Part shown: positions 26,501 to 33,522 of the stretch, in pieces
How the letters are laid out: each line of letters starts with the position of its first letter
Numbering within the stretch: position 1 is the stretch's first letter
IMG/VR virus record: IMGVR_UViG_3300045999_008136
Location: 1-61,769 of that record
Length of the DNA stretch: 61,769 bases
Strand: one strand, 5' to 3'
Source of the DNA: a virus
The notes under the pieces: model-generated
The model's database searches: none
Told to the model about the DNA's origin: nothing
The model's input: only the letters and a program-made list of their open reading frames with translations
Position numbers and translations under genes: made by a program

Positions 26501-28311
26501 CCCAGGCGGTCGGTGATGAAGCCGGCGTTCTCCTGCCCGCCCAGTATCGTCGGTGACAAGTTCTTGTTCGCGCCGATCGCGCCCATGGTGATCTTGCCGG
26601 GCTCCAACGGCATGTCGGGGGAGCCAATGGCCCGCGTGCCAGGGCTGATGCCCTGGCTGGGCGAGGGCGGGGCAATCCCAAAGTAATTCTTCGGGTCAAC
26701 GGCAGGCCCTTTGGGGGCAGCAGGGGGTTGACCAAAAATAGGCATCGGAGTGGGCGTGCGGCCGATGGGGATGTCCGGCAGGGGTGGTGTGACCGCTGAA
26801 GGCGGTGGGGTCACGGGCGAAGGCTTGCTCGGCTGGGGTATGACATCCCCATCGTCCCGAACCCAATCAGAGCTGGGAGGCCGGGTGGCGCCGTCAGGAG
26901 CTGTGTACGTCTCGCCCGTCTTGGTGTTACGCCACTTGACCAGGGCGCTCGTTCCAATCTCATTTGGGTCACGGGTGAAGCCAAAGTTTGGCTTCACTAC
27001 AGAGCTCGGGGGAGGAGCAATGGGGCTTGGTCCGGGGGCCACGAGTCCCGGTCCAGGGGGCTTTGCACCGGTGCGGTTAATCGGGGGGAGGCCCACAATG
27101 GCCCGCATGATGTCCTCTGCGCCCTGCTTGTCATTTCCCTTGAGCCGTGCAATTGCATCGCTCAACTGAGGCTTTTCAGGCATGGGGGCCGGGGCCATTC
27201 TTTTCAACGGAGGAAGCCCCACAATGGCCCGCATGGTGTCCTCTGCACCCTGCTTGTCATTTCCCTTGAGCTGCGCAATCGCGTCGGAAAGCTGCGGCGT
27301 GGCAGGTTTGTTCAAAGCATATCCAGGGCCCCCGGGCTGGTTGTACGTCTCGTTGGACTTGTCGACGGCCTTGATCGCGTCCAATTGGTCCTTGGCCGTA
27401 ACTGATGGGGCGGCAGGAGCCGGGGCCGGTGTGCCCATGACAGGGGCTGAGACCCTTTCTGCAATAGGGATCGGGGCGGCGGCGGGAGCCGGGGCCGGCG
27501 CTGGTGCAGGGGCTGCATTTGAGCGGCCAAAAATCCGGTTCAGGGCCTGGCGAAGTCTGCGGAAGAAAAACTCCGGCAGACCGGTGTCGGGATTGGTGGT
27601 TCCCGATCCGCCCATCTGCTTGAGCAGCTCCACCGACTCGGGCGACAGATAGGCCAGCAGCTCGTCGCCGCCGCGCCCGGCTGCCGCTACACGGTCCACG
27701 GCCTCCATGATCTGCTCTCGGCTCATCCGAGTGTTGTCGCCAAGCTCCTGGGCGATGCCCTCAAACATCTCGTCGTTGTCGTCGCTCTCCACAGGGCCCC
27801 CTTCCGCCATGAACCTGCCGGCCACGGACATCGAACCAAAATTGAACTTGTCAGGATTGCTGGCCACGTCAATGGCCACCGCCCTGCTCGCCGCATCCCT
27901 CTGCGCCCGCTGGCCAGCAGCCTTCTGATACTCCTTGACGTCCGCTTCCTTGAATGCCAGCTCAGGCGCTTTCATGTCAAACGCCTTCAGTGTGGGCTCG
28001 GCCGGCCCGGCATAGTCCTCGGTCCGCGGTCCGGCGTTCCAGTCCTCCACCGCCTTGGCATAGGCGTCGTACTGTGAGCTGTACGGGTTGTAGACCTCTT
28101 CCTGGTACTTGGTCAGGGCGCTGTTGTAGGCCTGGCGCTGGGCTTCGTACGCCTCCAGCTCCTTGGCCCGCTGGTCAAGGTAATTCTTGTCCGAGCCACG
28201 GAGAAAGGCCCGCTGACCGGGGAGGGCAATGCCGCCGATGGCAAAGTTTTGGACAGGCTCCGGCTCGTAGCCTTCGCTCATCTGGTTTGGAGACAGATAT
28301 TGTTCGTCCAT
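23512..28311 (-). CDS. Very large multidomain virion protein (1599 aa)
   Basis: Not a known single family. Residues 45-150 are a Tyr/Gln coiled coil. Residues 212-249 carry the GGSGT/TGLPEFF module shared with the 768-aa protein. Residues 262-340 are Ala/Pro-rich. Residues 341-368 and 383-410 are two tandem copies of an LSDAIA...IVGLPP module, also present in the 384-aa protein at 58196-59350. Residues after 800 form several folded domains. The C-terminal about 90 residues (LYQIYTLRDARNRPVNTVEV and VTQIKGNGRATGN) look like the C-terminal module of phage polyvalent proteins. It is encoded between terL and portal, so it is probably packaged and perhaps injected with DNA. Confidence 0.7.
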   Translation of the reverse strand: MDEQYLSPNQMSEGYEPEPVQNFAIGGIALPGQRAFLRGSDKNYLDQRAKELEAYEAQRQAYNSALTKYQEEVYNPYSSQYDAYAKAVEDWNAGPRTEDYAGPAEPTLKAFDMKAPELAFKEADVKEYQKAAGQRAQRDAASRAVAIDVASNPDKFNFGSMSVAGRFMAEGGPVESDDNDEMFEGIAQELGDNTRMSREQIMEAVDRVAAAGRGGDELLAYLSPESVELLKQMGGSGTTNPDTGLPEFFFRRLRQALNRIFGRSNAAPAPAPAPAPAAAPIPIAERVSAPVMGTPAPAPAAPSVTAKDQLDAIKAVDKSNETYNQPGGPGYALNKPATPQLSDAIAQLKGNDKQGAEDTMRAIVGLPPLKRMAPAPMPEKPQLSDAIARLKGNDKQGAEDIMRAIVGLPPINRTGAKPPGPGLVAPGPSPIAPPPSSVVKPNFGFTRDPNEIGTSALVKWRNTKTGETYTAPDGATRPPSSDWVRDDGDVIPQPSKPSPVTPPPSAVTPPLPDIPIGRTPTPMPIFGQPPAAPKGPAVDPKNYFGIAPPSPSQGISPGTRAIGSPDMPLEPGKITMGAIGANKNLSPTILGGQENAGFITDRLGNRIYAPASPLLFAEGGLADVNAYNMSDSEEEQINTDPMGSAQKMMADLMGSKKASPNEVSVKRVAKSSGGAKSGKEMTMGIESLMSAKALVPELKGEDSARSQMEALALAYKLKAREAENTARGLMRNTMGAPTLEKPALTKNSLVKKRFAKGGEAKKSEEAPAQPEVTGVSKLVDFIAQRLPAGSFPTAGKVFLESVQGNKGPITESSFSKDELEVLKKLAKGQKGVVRYEDYQALVEDMRKEGKSADATSSFFSLGSPVGNVRNTLGGFTYSVDPSGNMRVTDTYDFNPRDKSATQEARTGDYGAFGPFGLMREYAGEKIPPGYGRQVDINLGPAVKRAEGSPKEGEVSQEELDAASRPAFVTPKSGIGRRQGPISRALNSGEAYVNMAKGVTELPYDIAGAPVDIATMALRPLGYGVDKPVMGSDWIKEKMTAAKVRPEPPKDATDKGFYTAGQLLSNLTNPAGVTRSGVRAVQRAGEAASDAAKDFQQYNRQLAAPGASYAVRPVGSTVLTGRVGLDKDVSEIEKVLRRGVDNARSVAGQNASQEDQIKEFWEKKARNYFTRQFGTPDDPVAAAIAKNQIKGSVLDELFPDYMIAQIGAGKTRVNEQGQSRFFPKYPRAMEDFTKRYDRDTGLKGNLITSDPAALEPGYNFLSAQGRSMSVTAAEREADKMIAQGVRPELINTLVGTVARSITDPSKIASADGTGSSKALLAAFEEASAYNKMTPEQQLAWANDEFGKGRMMHGLDYEDVGKNLLADNVRTAIEKGEPVYDVGYMGSTLKSLFNAENINTYLSSLPPRELNNIRFEDAVRGGVKVGENQFRIDNLIRRIQSGKPIPDKVFSDGVSSPLLQFDKDSGLGGFAWKRIEKREATVPEGAYVGHSVGGYELGGATYTSEKREGFNSGLYQIYTLRDARNRPVNTVEVKMEQSGPVVTQIKGNGRATGNTAPEKYDGAVLRFLQTYLKPVKIKEDDRYLTPLLTSYKDQLNNAPAP
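27082..27165 (-). repeat. LSDAIA/IVGLPP module, second copy
   Basis: This 28-codon segment (residues 383-410 of the 1599-aa protein) is nearly identical to the copy 42 codons upstream. Both DNA and protein are conserved, so the duplication is recent relative to the distant copy at 59072-59155. Confidence 0.85.
27208..27291 (-). repeat. LSDAIA/IVGLPP module, first copy
   Basis: Residues 341-368 of the 1599-aa protein; pattern LSDAIA.LKGNDKQGAED.MRAIVGLPP. The adjacent copy differs at only a few codons. Confidence 0.85.
27565..27678 (-). repeat. GGSGT/TGLPEFF module, copy in the 1599-aa protein
   Basis: Residues 212-249, matching residues 166-203 of the 768-aa protein (1728-1841). The conserved order is GD..LAY/H..PE..ELL...GGSGT.NP.TGLPEFF followed by basic residues. 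Confidence 0.75.
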
Positions 28312-28352
28312 GTGCGACGGCTCCGTGGAAACAGTTCAAGCCATTTTAAGCC

Positions 28353-29810
28353 TCAATAGTACTCCGGCACAAGCTCGCCCTTGTCCTGCGGCTCGTTGTC
28401 GTCAGACTCCAAGCTGATGAAGTTGCCCTGGCGAAAACGCATCATCGCCATCGTGGTGCTGTCGACCATGTCGTCGTTGTCCCCGTTTGGAAACGCCGCG
28501 CATTCCTCGACAAGCTCCTCGGCCCAGTCCGTGTCCGGCGCCCAGACCATCCCGGCCTCGAAGATCGGCGCCACGGCGTTGGCCCGCGAGACCTTGTCAG
28601 TGCCGCTCCTGCGCCCGCCCGGCGCGTACATGGTCACCGGAATGCTCATCCGGCGCAGCTCCTGCTGCAGCGACGTGCCCGTGGCCTTGGCCTCGATCAG
28701 CACGTTGTCAGGCTGCCAGTGGTCGTACTGGTCCTTGGCCACGCGCTTGAGCTCAGGGAAATCCCAGCGCCCACGTTTGACGTCGAGCAAGATGATCGAC
28801 GCCCCCGAGTCCTCGTTCAAGTAAAACACGCCCCAGGTGGTGATCACCGAATAGTCAGCCGTCTCCTTTTTGGAATACGCCGTGTCCAAGGACTGGATGA
28901 TGTAGTTCACCACCGGTGGATCGTCCTTTGGCCAGACCTTCCACCACTCCCTCTTCAAGATTGCACCCTCGTCGTTGGTGGGCTGCTGCTGGTACATCGC
29001 GTTCCACTTCTGCACCGACAAGGTGGCCCGCACGCCCTGCAGCTCCTCGATCTTCCAAAAGCCAGGCCATAAGGGTTTACCACTAGGCAGGATGGCCGGG
29101 AACTCAATCACCTCCCACTGGTCCGCGTTGCGCGATTTCTGCGCCTTGAGCAAACGGGCCGTCAGGTCCTTCGTGCCCCAGCGCGTCATCACAATTACGA
29201 TCGCCCCGCCTGGCTGCAGACGAGTCCTTGGGCCAGAGATGTACCACTCCCATGCGTTGTCCAAAGCAAGATCACTCATCGCGTCCTGCTCCGAATGCGG
29301 GTCGTCAATGATCAAAACGTCAGCGCCCCGACCAGTCATGGCGCCGCCCACGCCAACGGCAAAGTACTCCCCTCCCTTGTTCGTGTCCCACCGGCCAGCA
29401 GCTTTGGAGTCCTGCTTCAAGGCGACGTTGGGGAAGATTTCCTTGTACGTGTCCATGTCCATCAAGTCACGCACCTTCCTGCCAAAGCGGACGGCGAGCT
29501 CGCTGTTGTGGGTCGCTTCAATGGCCTTGGTTCGCGGCTCACGGCCCATGAGGTAGGCCGGCAGGAGGTAGGACGCAAATTCAGACTTCGTGTGCCGCGG
29601 GGGCATGTTGATGATCAAGCGCTTCAAGGTGCCGTTGGCAATGCGGTCGAAGGCGTTGGCCATCTTCGCGTGGTGCTCGCCAAGGATCGCCTCTGGCCAG
29701 ACGTAGCGAACGAAGTCGATGAAGTGAGCACGCGCTTTGTCTTGAGTTTCAAGCTGCGCGAGCCGGTACTCCAGCTTGAGCCGTTCTGATTCAATTTCGT
29801 CAGGGATCAT
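28353..29810 (-). CDS. terL: Terminase large subunit (485 aa)
   Basis: The packaging motor ATPase and headful nuclease. The N-terminal ATPase shows the adenine/Walker A region (INMPPRHTKSEFASYLLPAY) and Walker B plus catalytic acid (DVLIIDDPHSEQ), then VMTRWGTKDLTARLL. The C-terminal RNase H-like nuclease shows QSLDTAYSKKETADYSVI, LIEAKATGTSLQQELRR and FPNGDNDDMVDS acidic residues. The start at 29810 (MIPDEIESERLKLEYRL) is preferred over the extended frame. terS lies about 4.8 kb upstream, separated by an accessory island. Confidence 0.92.
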   Translation of the reverse strand: MIPDEIESERLKLEYRLAQLETQDKARAHFIDFVRYVWPEAILGEHHAKMANAFDRIANGTLKRLIINMPPRHTKSEFASYLLPAYLMGREPRTKAIEATHNSELAVRFGRKVRDLMDMDTYKEIFPNVALKQDSKAAGRWDTNKGGEYFAVGVGGAMTGRGADVLIIDDPHSEQDAMSDLALDNAWEWYISGPRTRLQPGGAIVIVMTRWGTKDLTARLLKAQKSRNADQWEVIEFPAILPSGKPLWPGFWKIEELQGVRATLSVQKWNAMYQQQPTNDEGAILKREWWKVWPKDDPPVVNYIIQSLDTAYSKKETADYSVITTWGVFYLNEDSGASIILLDVKRGRWDFPELKRVAKDQYDHWQPDNVLIEAKATGTSLQQELRRMSIPVTMYAPGGRRSGTDKVSRANAVAPIFEAGMVWAPDTDWAEELVEECAAFPNGDNDDMVDSTTMAMMRFRQGNFISLESDDNEPQDKGELVPEYY

Positions 29811-30012
29811 TGAGGGTCCGTTTCGTTTTGGATTTGCAAATATTTTGGCACGAGTTGACTTGGCTGACAAAGGGGGCCTTTTTCAAGGTGGGGGCCAAAA
29901 CTGTTTTGTGCAGCATCTAGCGTGTGAAATCGGGCAAAGGCCTGCGCAGCTTGCACCCGGGCCTATTTTTTCTACCCCGGGTCGGGGTGGGGGTCCGCGG
30001 CGCGCGGCGCGC

Positions 30013-30054
30013 GGCGCCTGGTCGGGCGCCTGGTCGGGCGCCTGGTCGGGCGCC
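30013..30054. repeat. Three tandem 12-bp GGCGCCTGGTCG units plus half unit
   Basis: The units lie at 30013-30024, 30025-30036 and 30037-30048, followed by GGCGCC. Each GGCGCC is palindromic, so the array forms evenly spaced 6-bp palindromes. It could bind a protein or arise by replication slippage. Confidence 0.9.
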
Positions 30055-30246
30055 ACCAGGTCGGCGGGCCATAGGGCGGGGCTATCCTGGCCACGGGCCA
30101 CGGGCCACGATACCCAGGGCACGGGGCGGGGCGCCTGGTCGGTTGACCAGGGGGCAGGCACGGCCGGGCGTCGGCCAGGCGGGTTTCGGGCGGGGCAGCC
30201 TGGTCGGCGGGGCGGCCACCAGCTCGGGCGGCCTGATACCAGGCGC

Positions 30247-30272
30247 AAAAAAGCCCGCCACCAGGGCGGGCT
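30247..30272 (-). terminator. Rho-independent terminator after the 138-aa gene
   Basis: An 8-bp stem (AGCCCGCC with GGCGGGCT) followed on the minus strand by a run of T. It is identical in its hairpin to the one at 30814-30840. Confidence 0.85.
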
Positions 30273-30301
30273 CGGATCGGCCGGGGGCGGCCTGGTCGGG
30301 G

Positions 30302-30718
30302 TCAGCTCAGGCCCAGGTCGGCCCGGGTGACGTCGCGCAGCCAGGCGGGCCCGAACCGGTTCCGCACCTGGCGCAGCAGGTGGCCGTCGGGCTCGGCGGC
30401 GTCGCGGCCGGATAACCAGGCGGCGGCCAGGTCGGCGCGCCAGGTCCGGCCGTGCCTGGTGGCGAAAGCGGCCACGGCGGCCACCTGGTCGGCGGTCGGG
30501 CCGGCCAGGCGGGCCAGGATCGCGTCGGCGGTGTCCAGGGCGTCGGCCCGGTCGTCGGTGTGGTACTCGCTCACCAGGCGGCCGTCGGCGTTCCAGGCCT
30601 GCACGCGGTACTCGGACCAGTCGGCGTCGAACCCGACGCGGACCTTACCGATACCCTGCAGGGCCTGCACCTGCACCAGGCGGCCGACGACGGGGGCGGA
30701 TTTCATTTTTTGGGGCAT
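30302..30718 (-). CDS. Accessory-island protein (138 aa)
   Basis: The start is ATG at 30718 (MPQKMKSAPVVGRLV) after a AGAAAGCGAGAAAG leader; a second ATG at 30706 is also possible. The N-terminal half is beta-rich (VRVGFDADWSEYRVQAWNAD) and the C-terminal half is helical with Arg/Ala-rich segments. The function is not recognised. It is flanked by terminators on both sides, so it is expressed alone. Confidence 0.7.
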   Translation of the reverse strand: MPQKMKSAPVVGRLVQVQALQGIGKVRVGFDADWSEYRVQAWNADGRLVSEYHTDDRADALDTADAILARLAGPTADQVAAVAAFATRHGRTWRADLAAAWLSGRDAAEPDGHLLRQVRNRFGPAWLRDVTRADLGLS

Positions 30719-30813
30719 TGCTTTCTCGCTTTCTGAAAATGCCGGCCACGGCGGCCGGTCCCGGAATTTTAGGGCAAAAAATCCAGGGCGCGCAAGCCCC
30801 CGGCGGCCAGGCG

Positions 30814-30840
30814 AAAAAAAGCCCGCCACCAGGGCGGGCT
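30814..30840 (-). terminator. Rho-independent terminator after the 85-aa gene
   Basis: The hairpin is identical to that at 30247-30272 (AGCCCGCC...GGCGGGCT) with a longer T run of seven on the minus strand. It ends the DUF932-led operon. Confidence 0.85.
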
Positions 30841-30860
30841 CGGGCACCAGGTGCAGCAGC

Positions 30861-31118
30861 TCAGGCGGCCGCGTGCCTGGTGTCGATGGCGTGCTGCAGC
30901 TCCAGCTCCAGCAGCTCGGCGGCGGCGGTCCAGGCGGTGTCGTCGAACTGCACCCCGGTGTAGATCGGTTTGCGCAGCTCGGCGAACACGGCCGGCAGCA
31001 GGCGCTGCACGGCCCCGTCCCAGGTGGCCCCGGCCGTGAAAGCGGCCAGGGCGGCGGCCCGGGCGGGCTCGGTGGTCCGATCATTGAAAACGGCGACGGC
31101 GACCTGCTGCATTTTCAT
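30861..31118 (-). CDS. Small accessory-island protein (85 aa)
   Basis: An Ala-rich helical protein (MKMQQVAVAVFNDRTTEPAR and later LLELELQHAIDTRHAAA). The start overlaps the stop of the preceding gene as ATGA. A terminator follows. Function not recognised. Confidence 0.65.
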   Translation of the reverse strand: MKMQQVAVAVFNDRTTEPARAAALAAFTAGATWDGAVQRLLPAVFAELRKPIYTGVQFDDTAWTAAAELLELELQHAIDTRHAAA

Positions 31119-31330
31119 GGCCGGACCCCCACCAGGTCGGCGGCCAGGTCCTGGCCACCATTGCGACCGATCCAGCCATGGCCGACCAGGCCCCAGGGGC
31201 CGCGCTCGATTGTGATCTGATTCTCGCCCCAGGTGAGCTGAACCCAGGTCTCGCCGGCCTGCAGGGCTTTGCGGATCGCGGCCAGCAGCTGCGGCCGGCT
31301 CGGTTTGCGGGTGTAGTCGATCTGAACCAT
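31115..31330 (-). CDS. Small accessory-island protein (71 aa)
   Basis: Starts at ATG 31330 (MVQIDYTRKPSRPQLLAAIR), 2 bp after the stop of the DUF932-type gene. It has one beta-helix-beta pattern with WVQLTWGENQITIERGPWGL. Such small proteins often follow DUF932-type genes in phage and plasmid islands. Function unknown. Confidence 0.65.
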   Translation of the reverse strand: MVQIDYTRKPSRPQLLAAIRKALQAGETWVQLTWGENQITIERGPWGLVGHGWIGRNGGQDLAADLVGVRP

Positions 31331-31332
31331 GA

Positions 31333-32355
31333 TCAAGCCCCCACCAGGTCGGCGGCCAGCAGCTCGGCGGCCCGGGCTTTCAGGGCCGCACCGGCCCCGA
31401 ACCATGCCGATTCAATCCGGGTATTGTTGGAGCGGCCGCGCGCATGGTCCACCAGCTCGGTGACGGCGTTAAGCATGGCCCACCGGGTACCGGCCACCCC
31501 GGGCAGGTCCGACCCGATGGCGCGGCCGTTGAAAAGCTCCAGGACCTGGCGGTAGGCTTTGCTTTCCTGCAGGGGCTTGGCGCTCGTATGGTACGGGGCC
31601 AGCAGCTCGGCCAGGAATTCATCCGCATCGGCCTGGCCCATGGGGACGTCGGCGAGCTGGCGGGACTGCACCAGGAACGATTCCCAGGCACCGGCCACAA
31701 TCCCGAGCTGCAGGCGCACGGCGTCGGCGTCGAATCGCTCGGAATGCAGGACCCGCACGGCCGATTTCAGGTAGCCCAGGCTTTGCTCGGTCTCGCCCTT
31801 GATCACGCGGCCGGCGGAATACCCACCGACGGCGGCGGTGATGGTGTTATTGCACACCACGCGGATCGCGGTGAATTTCGCGACCGTGGCCATGGTCCCA
31901 TCGTAGGACGTGCCCAGCAGCAGGTAAGGCTTGACCAGGTCGCGCGACACCACGGGGGCCGCGTCGCCGACGCTGGCCAGGGCCCAAACCCGGCGGCCGT
32001 CGCTCAGGGCCCCGGCCGTTTCGAGCTGAAAGCCCCCGAGCTCGACGAGCTGGCGGAAAAAATCCATCACCTGGCCAGGCTGGACCACGTGGTAACTGTC
32101 GGAAACCACGGCCAGGGGCGCGCCGGTGTCGGATCGGTGCAGGACCTTACGGGCCGGCCAGGTTTGGGGCTCGCTGGCGGCCGGGGAATCGTACCGGACG
32201 GGGGATTCCAGGACGGTATAACCTAGGCCGGCTTCGCGGGTCCAGGTCTCAATGCTGGCCCCGGGGGTCAGTGCCTGGCCCAGGCCATGCCAGGGGGTTT
32301 GGCCGGCGTAGGCCATTGCAGCGCGGCCGGTGGTGGTGTCGATCATGTGAGCCAT
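31333..32355 (-). CDS. DUF932 / TIGR03299 phage-plasmid protein (340 aa)
   Basis: The conserved N-terminus (AYAGQTPWHGLGQALTPGAS), the VVSDSYHVVQPGQVMDFF core and the LGTSYDGTMATVAKFTAIRVVCNNTI region match the DUF932 (LGT_TIGR03299) family found on phages, plasmids and integrative elements. Its biochemical role is not established. An AGAAAGCGAGAAAG leader precedes it, and a terminator (32417-32444) separates it from the gene upstream. It heads a three-gene unit. Confidence 0.85.
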   Translation of the reverse strand: MAHMIDTTTGRAAMAYAGQTPWHGLGQALTPGASIETWTREAGLGYTVLESPVRYDSPAASEPQTWPARKVLHRSDTGAPLAVVSDSYHVVQPGQVMDFFRQLVELGGFQLETAGALSDGRRVWALASVGDAAPVVSRDLVKPYLLLGTSYDGTMATVAKFTAIRVVCNNTITAAVGGYSAGRVIKGETEQSLGYLKSAVRVLHSERFDADAVRLQLGIVAGAWESFLVQSRQLADVPMGQADADEFLAELLAPYHTSAKPLQESKAYRQVLELFNGRAIGSDLPGVAGTRWAMLNAVTELVDHARGRSNNTRIESAWFGAGAALKARAAELLAADLVGA

Positions 32356-32416
32356 ATCTTTCTCGCTTTCTGAAGTTAAGGCCGGGCGGTATTGCCCGGT
32401 CCGGAAATTTTAGTCT

Positions 32417-32444
32417 AAAAAAATCCAGGGGCGCAAGCCCCTGG
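32417..32444 (-). terminator. Rho-independent terminator after the 229-aa gene
   Basis: On the minus strand CCAGGGGC, a TTGC loop and GCCCCTGG are followed by A and seven T, 10 bp after the stop of the 229-aa gene. It is followed by the leader of the DUF932-type gene. Confidence 0.85.
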
Positions 32445-32454
32445 CAAAAATAAT

Positions 32455-33144
32455 TTAGGCGGCGGCGCCCAGGTCGCCGACCACGTGGTGACGCAACAGT
32501 GAGCCAGGCGGGAGGGACCGAGCGAAACGGGCCAGCTCGGCCGCGTCGGCCTGGTGGCCGCCGGTCCGGGTTTTCTCCCAGGCCAGGCGCACGGGCCCGC
32601 CGTTACCGTAGCACCCGCCGGCCTGGTCGGTGCCGACCAGGCGCGCGCCGCTACCGTGGGCGACAAACACAATCACATAATCCCGCTCGCCGCGGGCGCA
32701 CAATGGCCGGCCGCCGCCACACTGCGCACAATTGAAGCTCTCAGAAAGCTCGGCGGGGCATTGAACAAAGCGCACGCCTTCGGCCGTATGCGGCCAGACT
32801 GTGCCGGCCGGAGCGGCCACCACGGCGGGGCGGCCAGCTCGCACGGCGGCCAGGGCGTCGGCCATGGTGTCACAGCTCGCATTAATCACCGTTTCACCCG
32901 GGGCGGGCACGGGCAACAGCTCGGCGGGAAAATGCGAATAGGTCCAGGCCTGGCCGCCACGGGGCACGGCCTGGCGCACGGCGGCCAAATATTCGGCATC
33001 AATCAGCTCGGCCGCATGGTCGCCCTGGGGATTGAGGGCGCAAGATTTTGGGCACGTGCCGAACACGTTGTGGCCACCGGCGCGATACGTAACGGCTATC
33101 GGGCCCGTCTTTTTGTTGGCCGAGTGCTTAATGGTTTTGAGCAT
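32455..33144 (-). CDS. Cysteine-rich accessory protein (229 aa)
   Basis: The protein has a conserved opening (MLKTIKHSANKKTGPIAVTY, FGTCPKSCALNPQG), a WTYSHFPAEL motif, a NASCDTMADAL motif, and a C-terminal metal-like cluster (CPAELSESFNCAQCGGGRPLC). The Cys arrangement suggests a metal or iron-sulphur site. I do not know its function. Related proteins occur in phages and plasmids beside DUF932-type genes. It has its own promoter (33198-33227) and terminator. Confidence 0.75.
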   Translation of the reverse strand: MLKTIKHSANKKTGPIAVTYRAGGHNVFGTCPKSCALNPQGDHAAELIDAEYLAAVRQAVPRGGQAWTYSHFPAELLPVPAPGETVINASCDTMADALAAVRAGRPAVVAAPAGTVWPHTAEGVRFVQCPAELSESFNCAQCGGGRPLCARGERDYVIVFVAHGSGARLVGTDQAGGCYGNGGPVRLAWEKTRTGGHQADAAELARFARSLPPGSLLRHHVVGDLGAAA

Positions 33145-33197
33145 GGGACTTTCTCGCTTTCTAGGTTAAGGCCTGGCGGGGCGCTGGCCTGGCCGTA

Positions 33198-33227
33198 ATT
33201 TTAATCTAACAAAAATCTACCTGTCAA
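33198..33227 (-). promoter_or_regulatory. Sigma70-like promoter for the 229-aa gene
   Basis: The minus strand reads TTGACA, an 18-bp spacer and TAAAAT, followed about 55 bp later by a AGAAAGCGAGAAAG leader and the ATG at 33144. Confidence 0.7.
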
Positions 33228-33240
33228 CTGCCCACAAATA

Positions 33241-33270
33241 AAAAAAAAACCCGGCGCGGTGGCCGGGCTT
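33241..33270 (-). terminator. Terminator after the 75-aa gene
   Basis: On the minus strand CCCGGC, a short loop and GCCGGG precede a run of about nine T. It lies 18 bp after the 75-aa gene. Confidence 0.8.
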
Positions 33271-33287
33271 TGTCGGGGCATGGTCTA

Positions 33288-33515
33288 TCAGTCGGCGCCT
33301 TCCAGGCGGCGCAGCTCATCGGCCACCATGGCCGCGGTGGCGTACCAGGCGCGGCCGTTTATCAGGCTGGCGGCGTTTTCTTCGGGCTCGCCTTCGGCCA
33401 GCACCTGGCCGGCGTAGTGGCGCACGGCCTCAATGATGAAAACCTGGGTAAGGGGGCCGCCCGGGTTCATTACCATCAGGTGCTTGATTTTTTGGACGTT
33501 GTCTTTTCGTTTCAT
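33288..33515 (-). CDS. Small accessory-island protein (75 aa)
   Basis: The protein begins MKRKDNVQKIKHLMVMNPGG, with a helical AVRHYAGQVLAEGEPEENAA and a GRAWYATAAMVADELRRLEG end. The family is a small phage accessory type that I cannot name. It follows the 107-aa gene by 7 bp and ends before a terminator. Confidence 0.65.
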   Translation of the reverse strand: MKRKDNVQKIKHLMVMNPGGPLTQVFIIEAVRHYAGQVLAEGEPEENAASLINGRAWYATAAMVADELRRLEGAD

Positions 33516-33522
33516 GATGGCC

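Larger units (their letters stand above)
29811..30301. other. GC-rich non-coding spacer upstream of terL
   Basis: This 491-bp stretch has no credible gene on either strand. From about 29950 it is extremely GC-rich, with repeated GGCGCC, CCTGGTCGG and CCAGGTCGG words, three tandem 12-bp units (30013-30048) and one terminator (30247-30272). The minus strand from 29811 to 29900 is more ordinary and could hold the terL ribosome-binding site and promoter. Confidence 0.7.

Noticed and set aside
30001-30300. CRISPR-like array in the GC-rich spacer
   Set aside because: The units are adjacent 12-mers without spacers, and the other CCTGGTCGG words are irregularly spaced.
29871-30301. tRNA or structured RNA gene in the spacer upstream of terL
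   Set aside because: No cloverleaf, anticodon loop or CCA-type end could be recognised; the hairpin present is a terminator.
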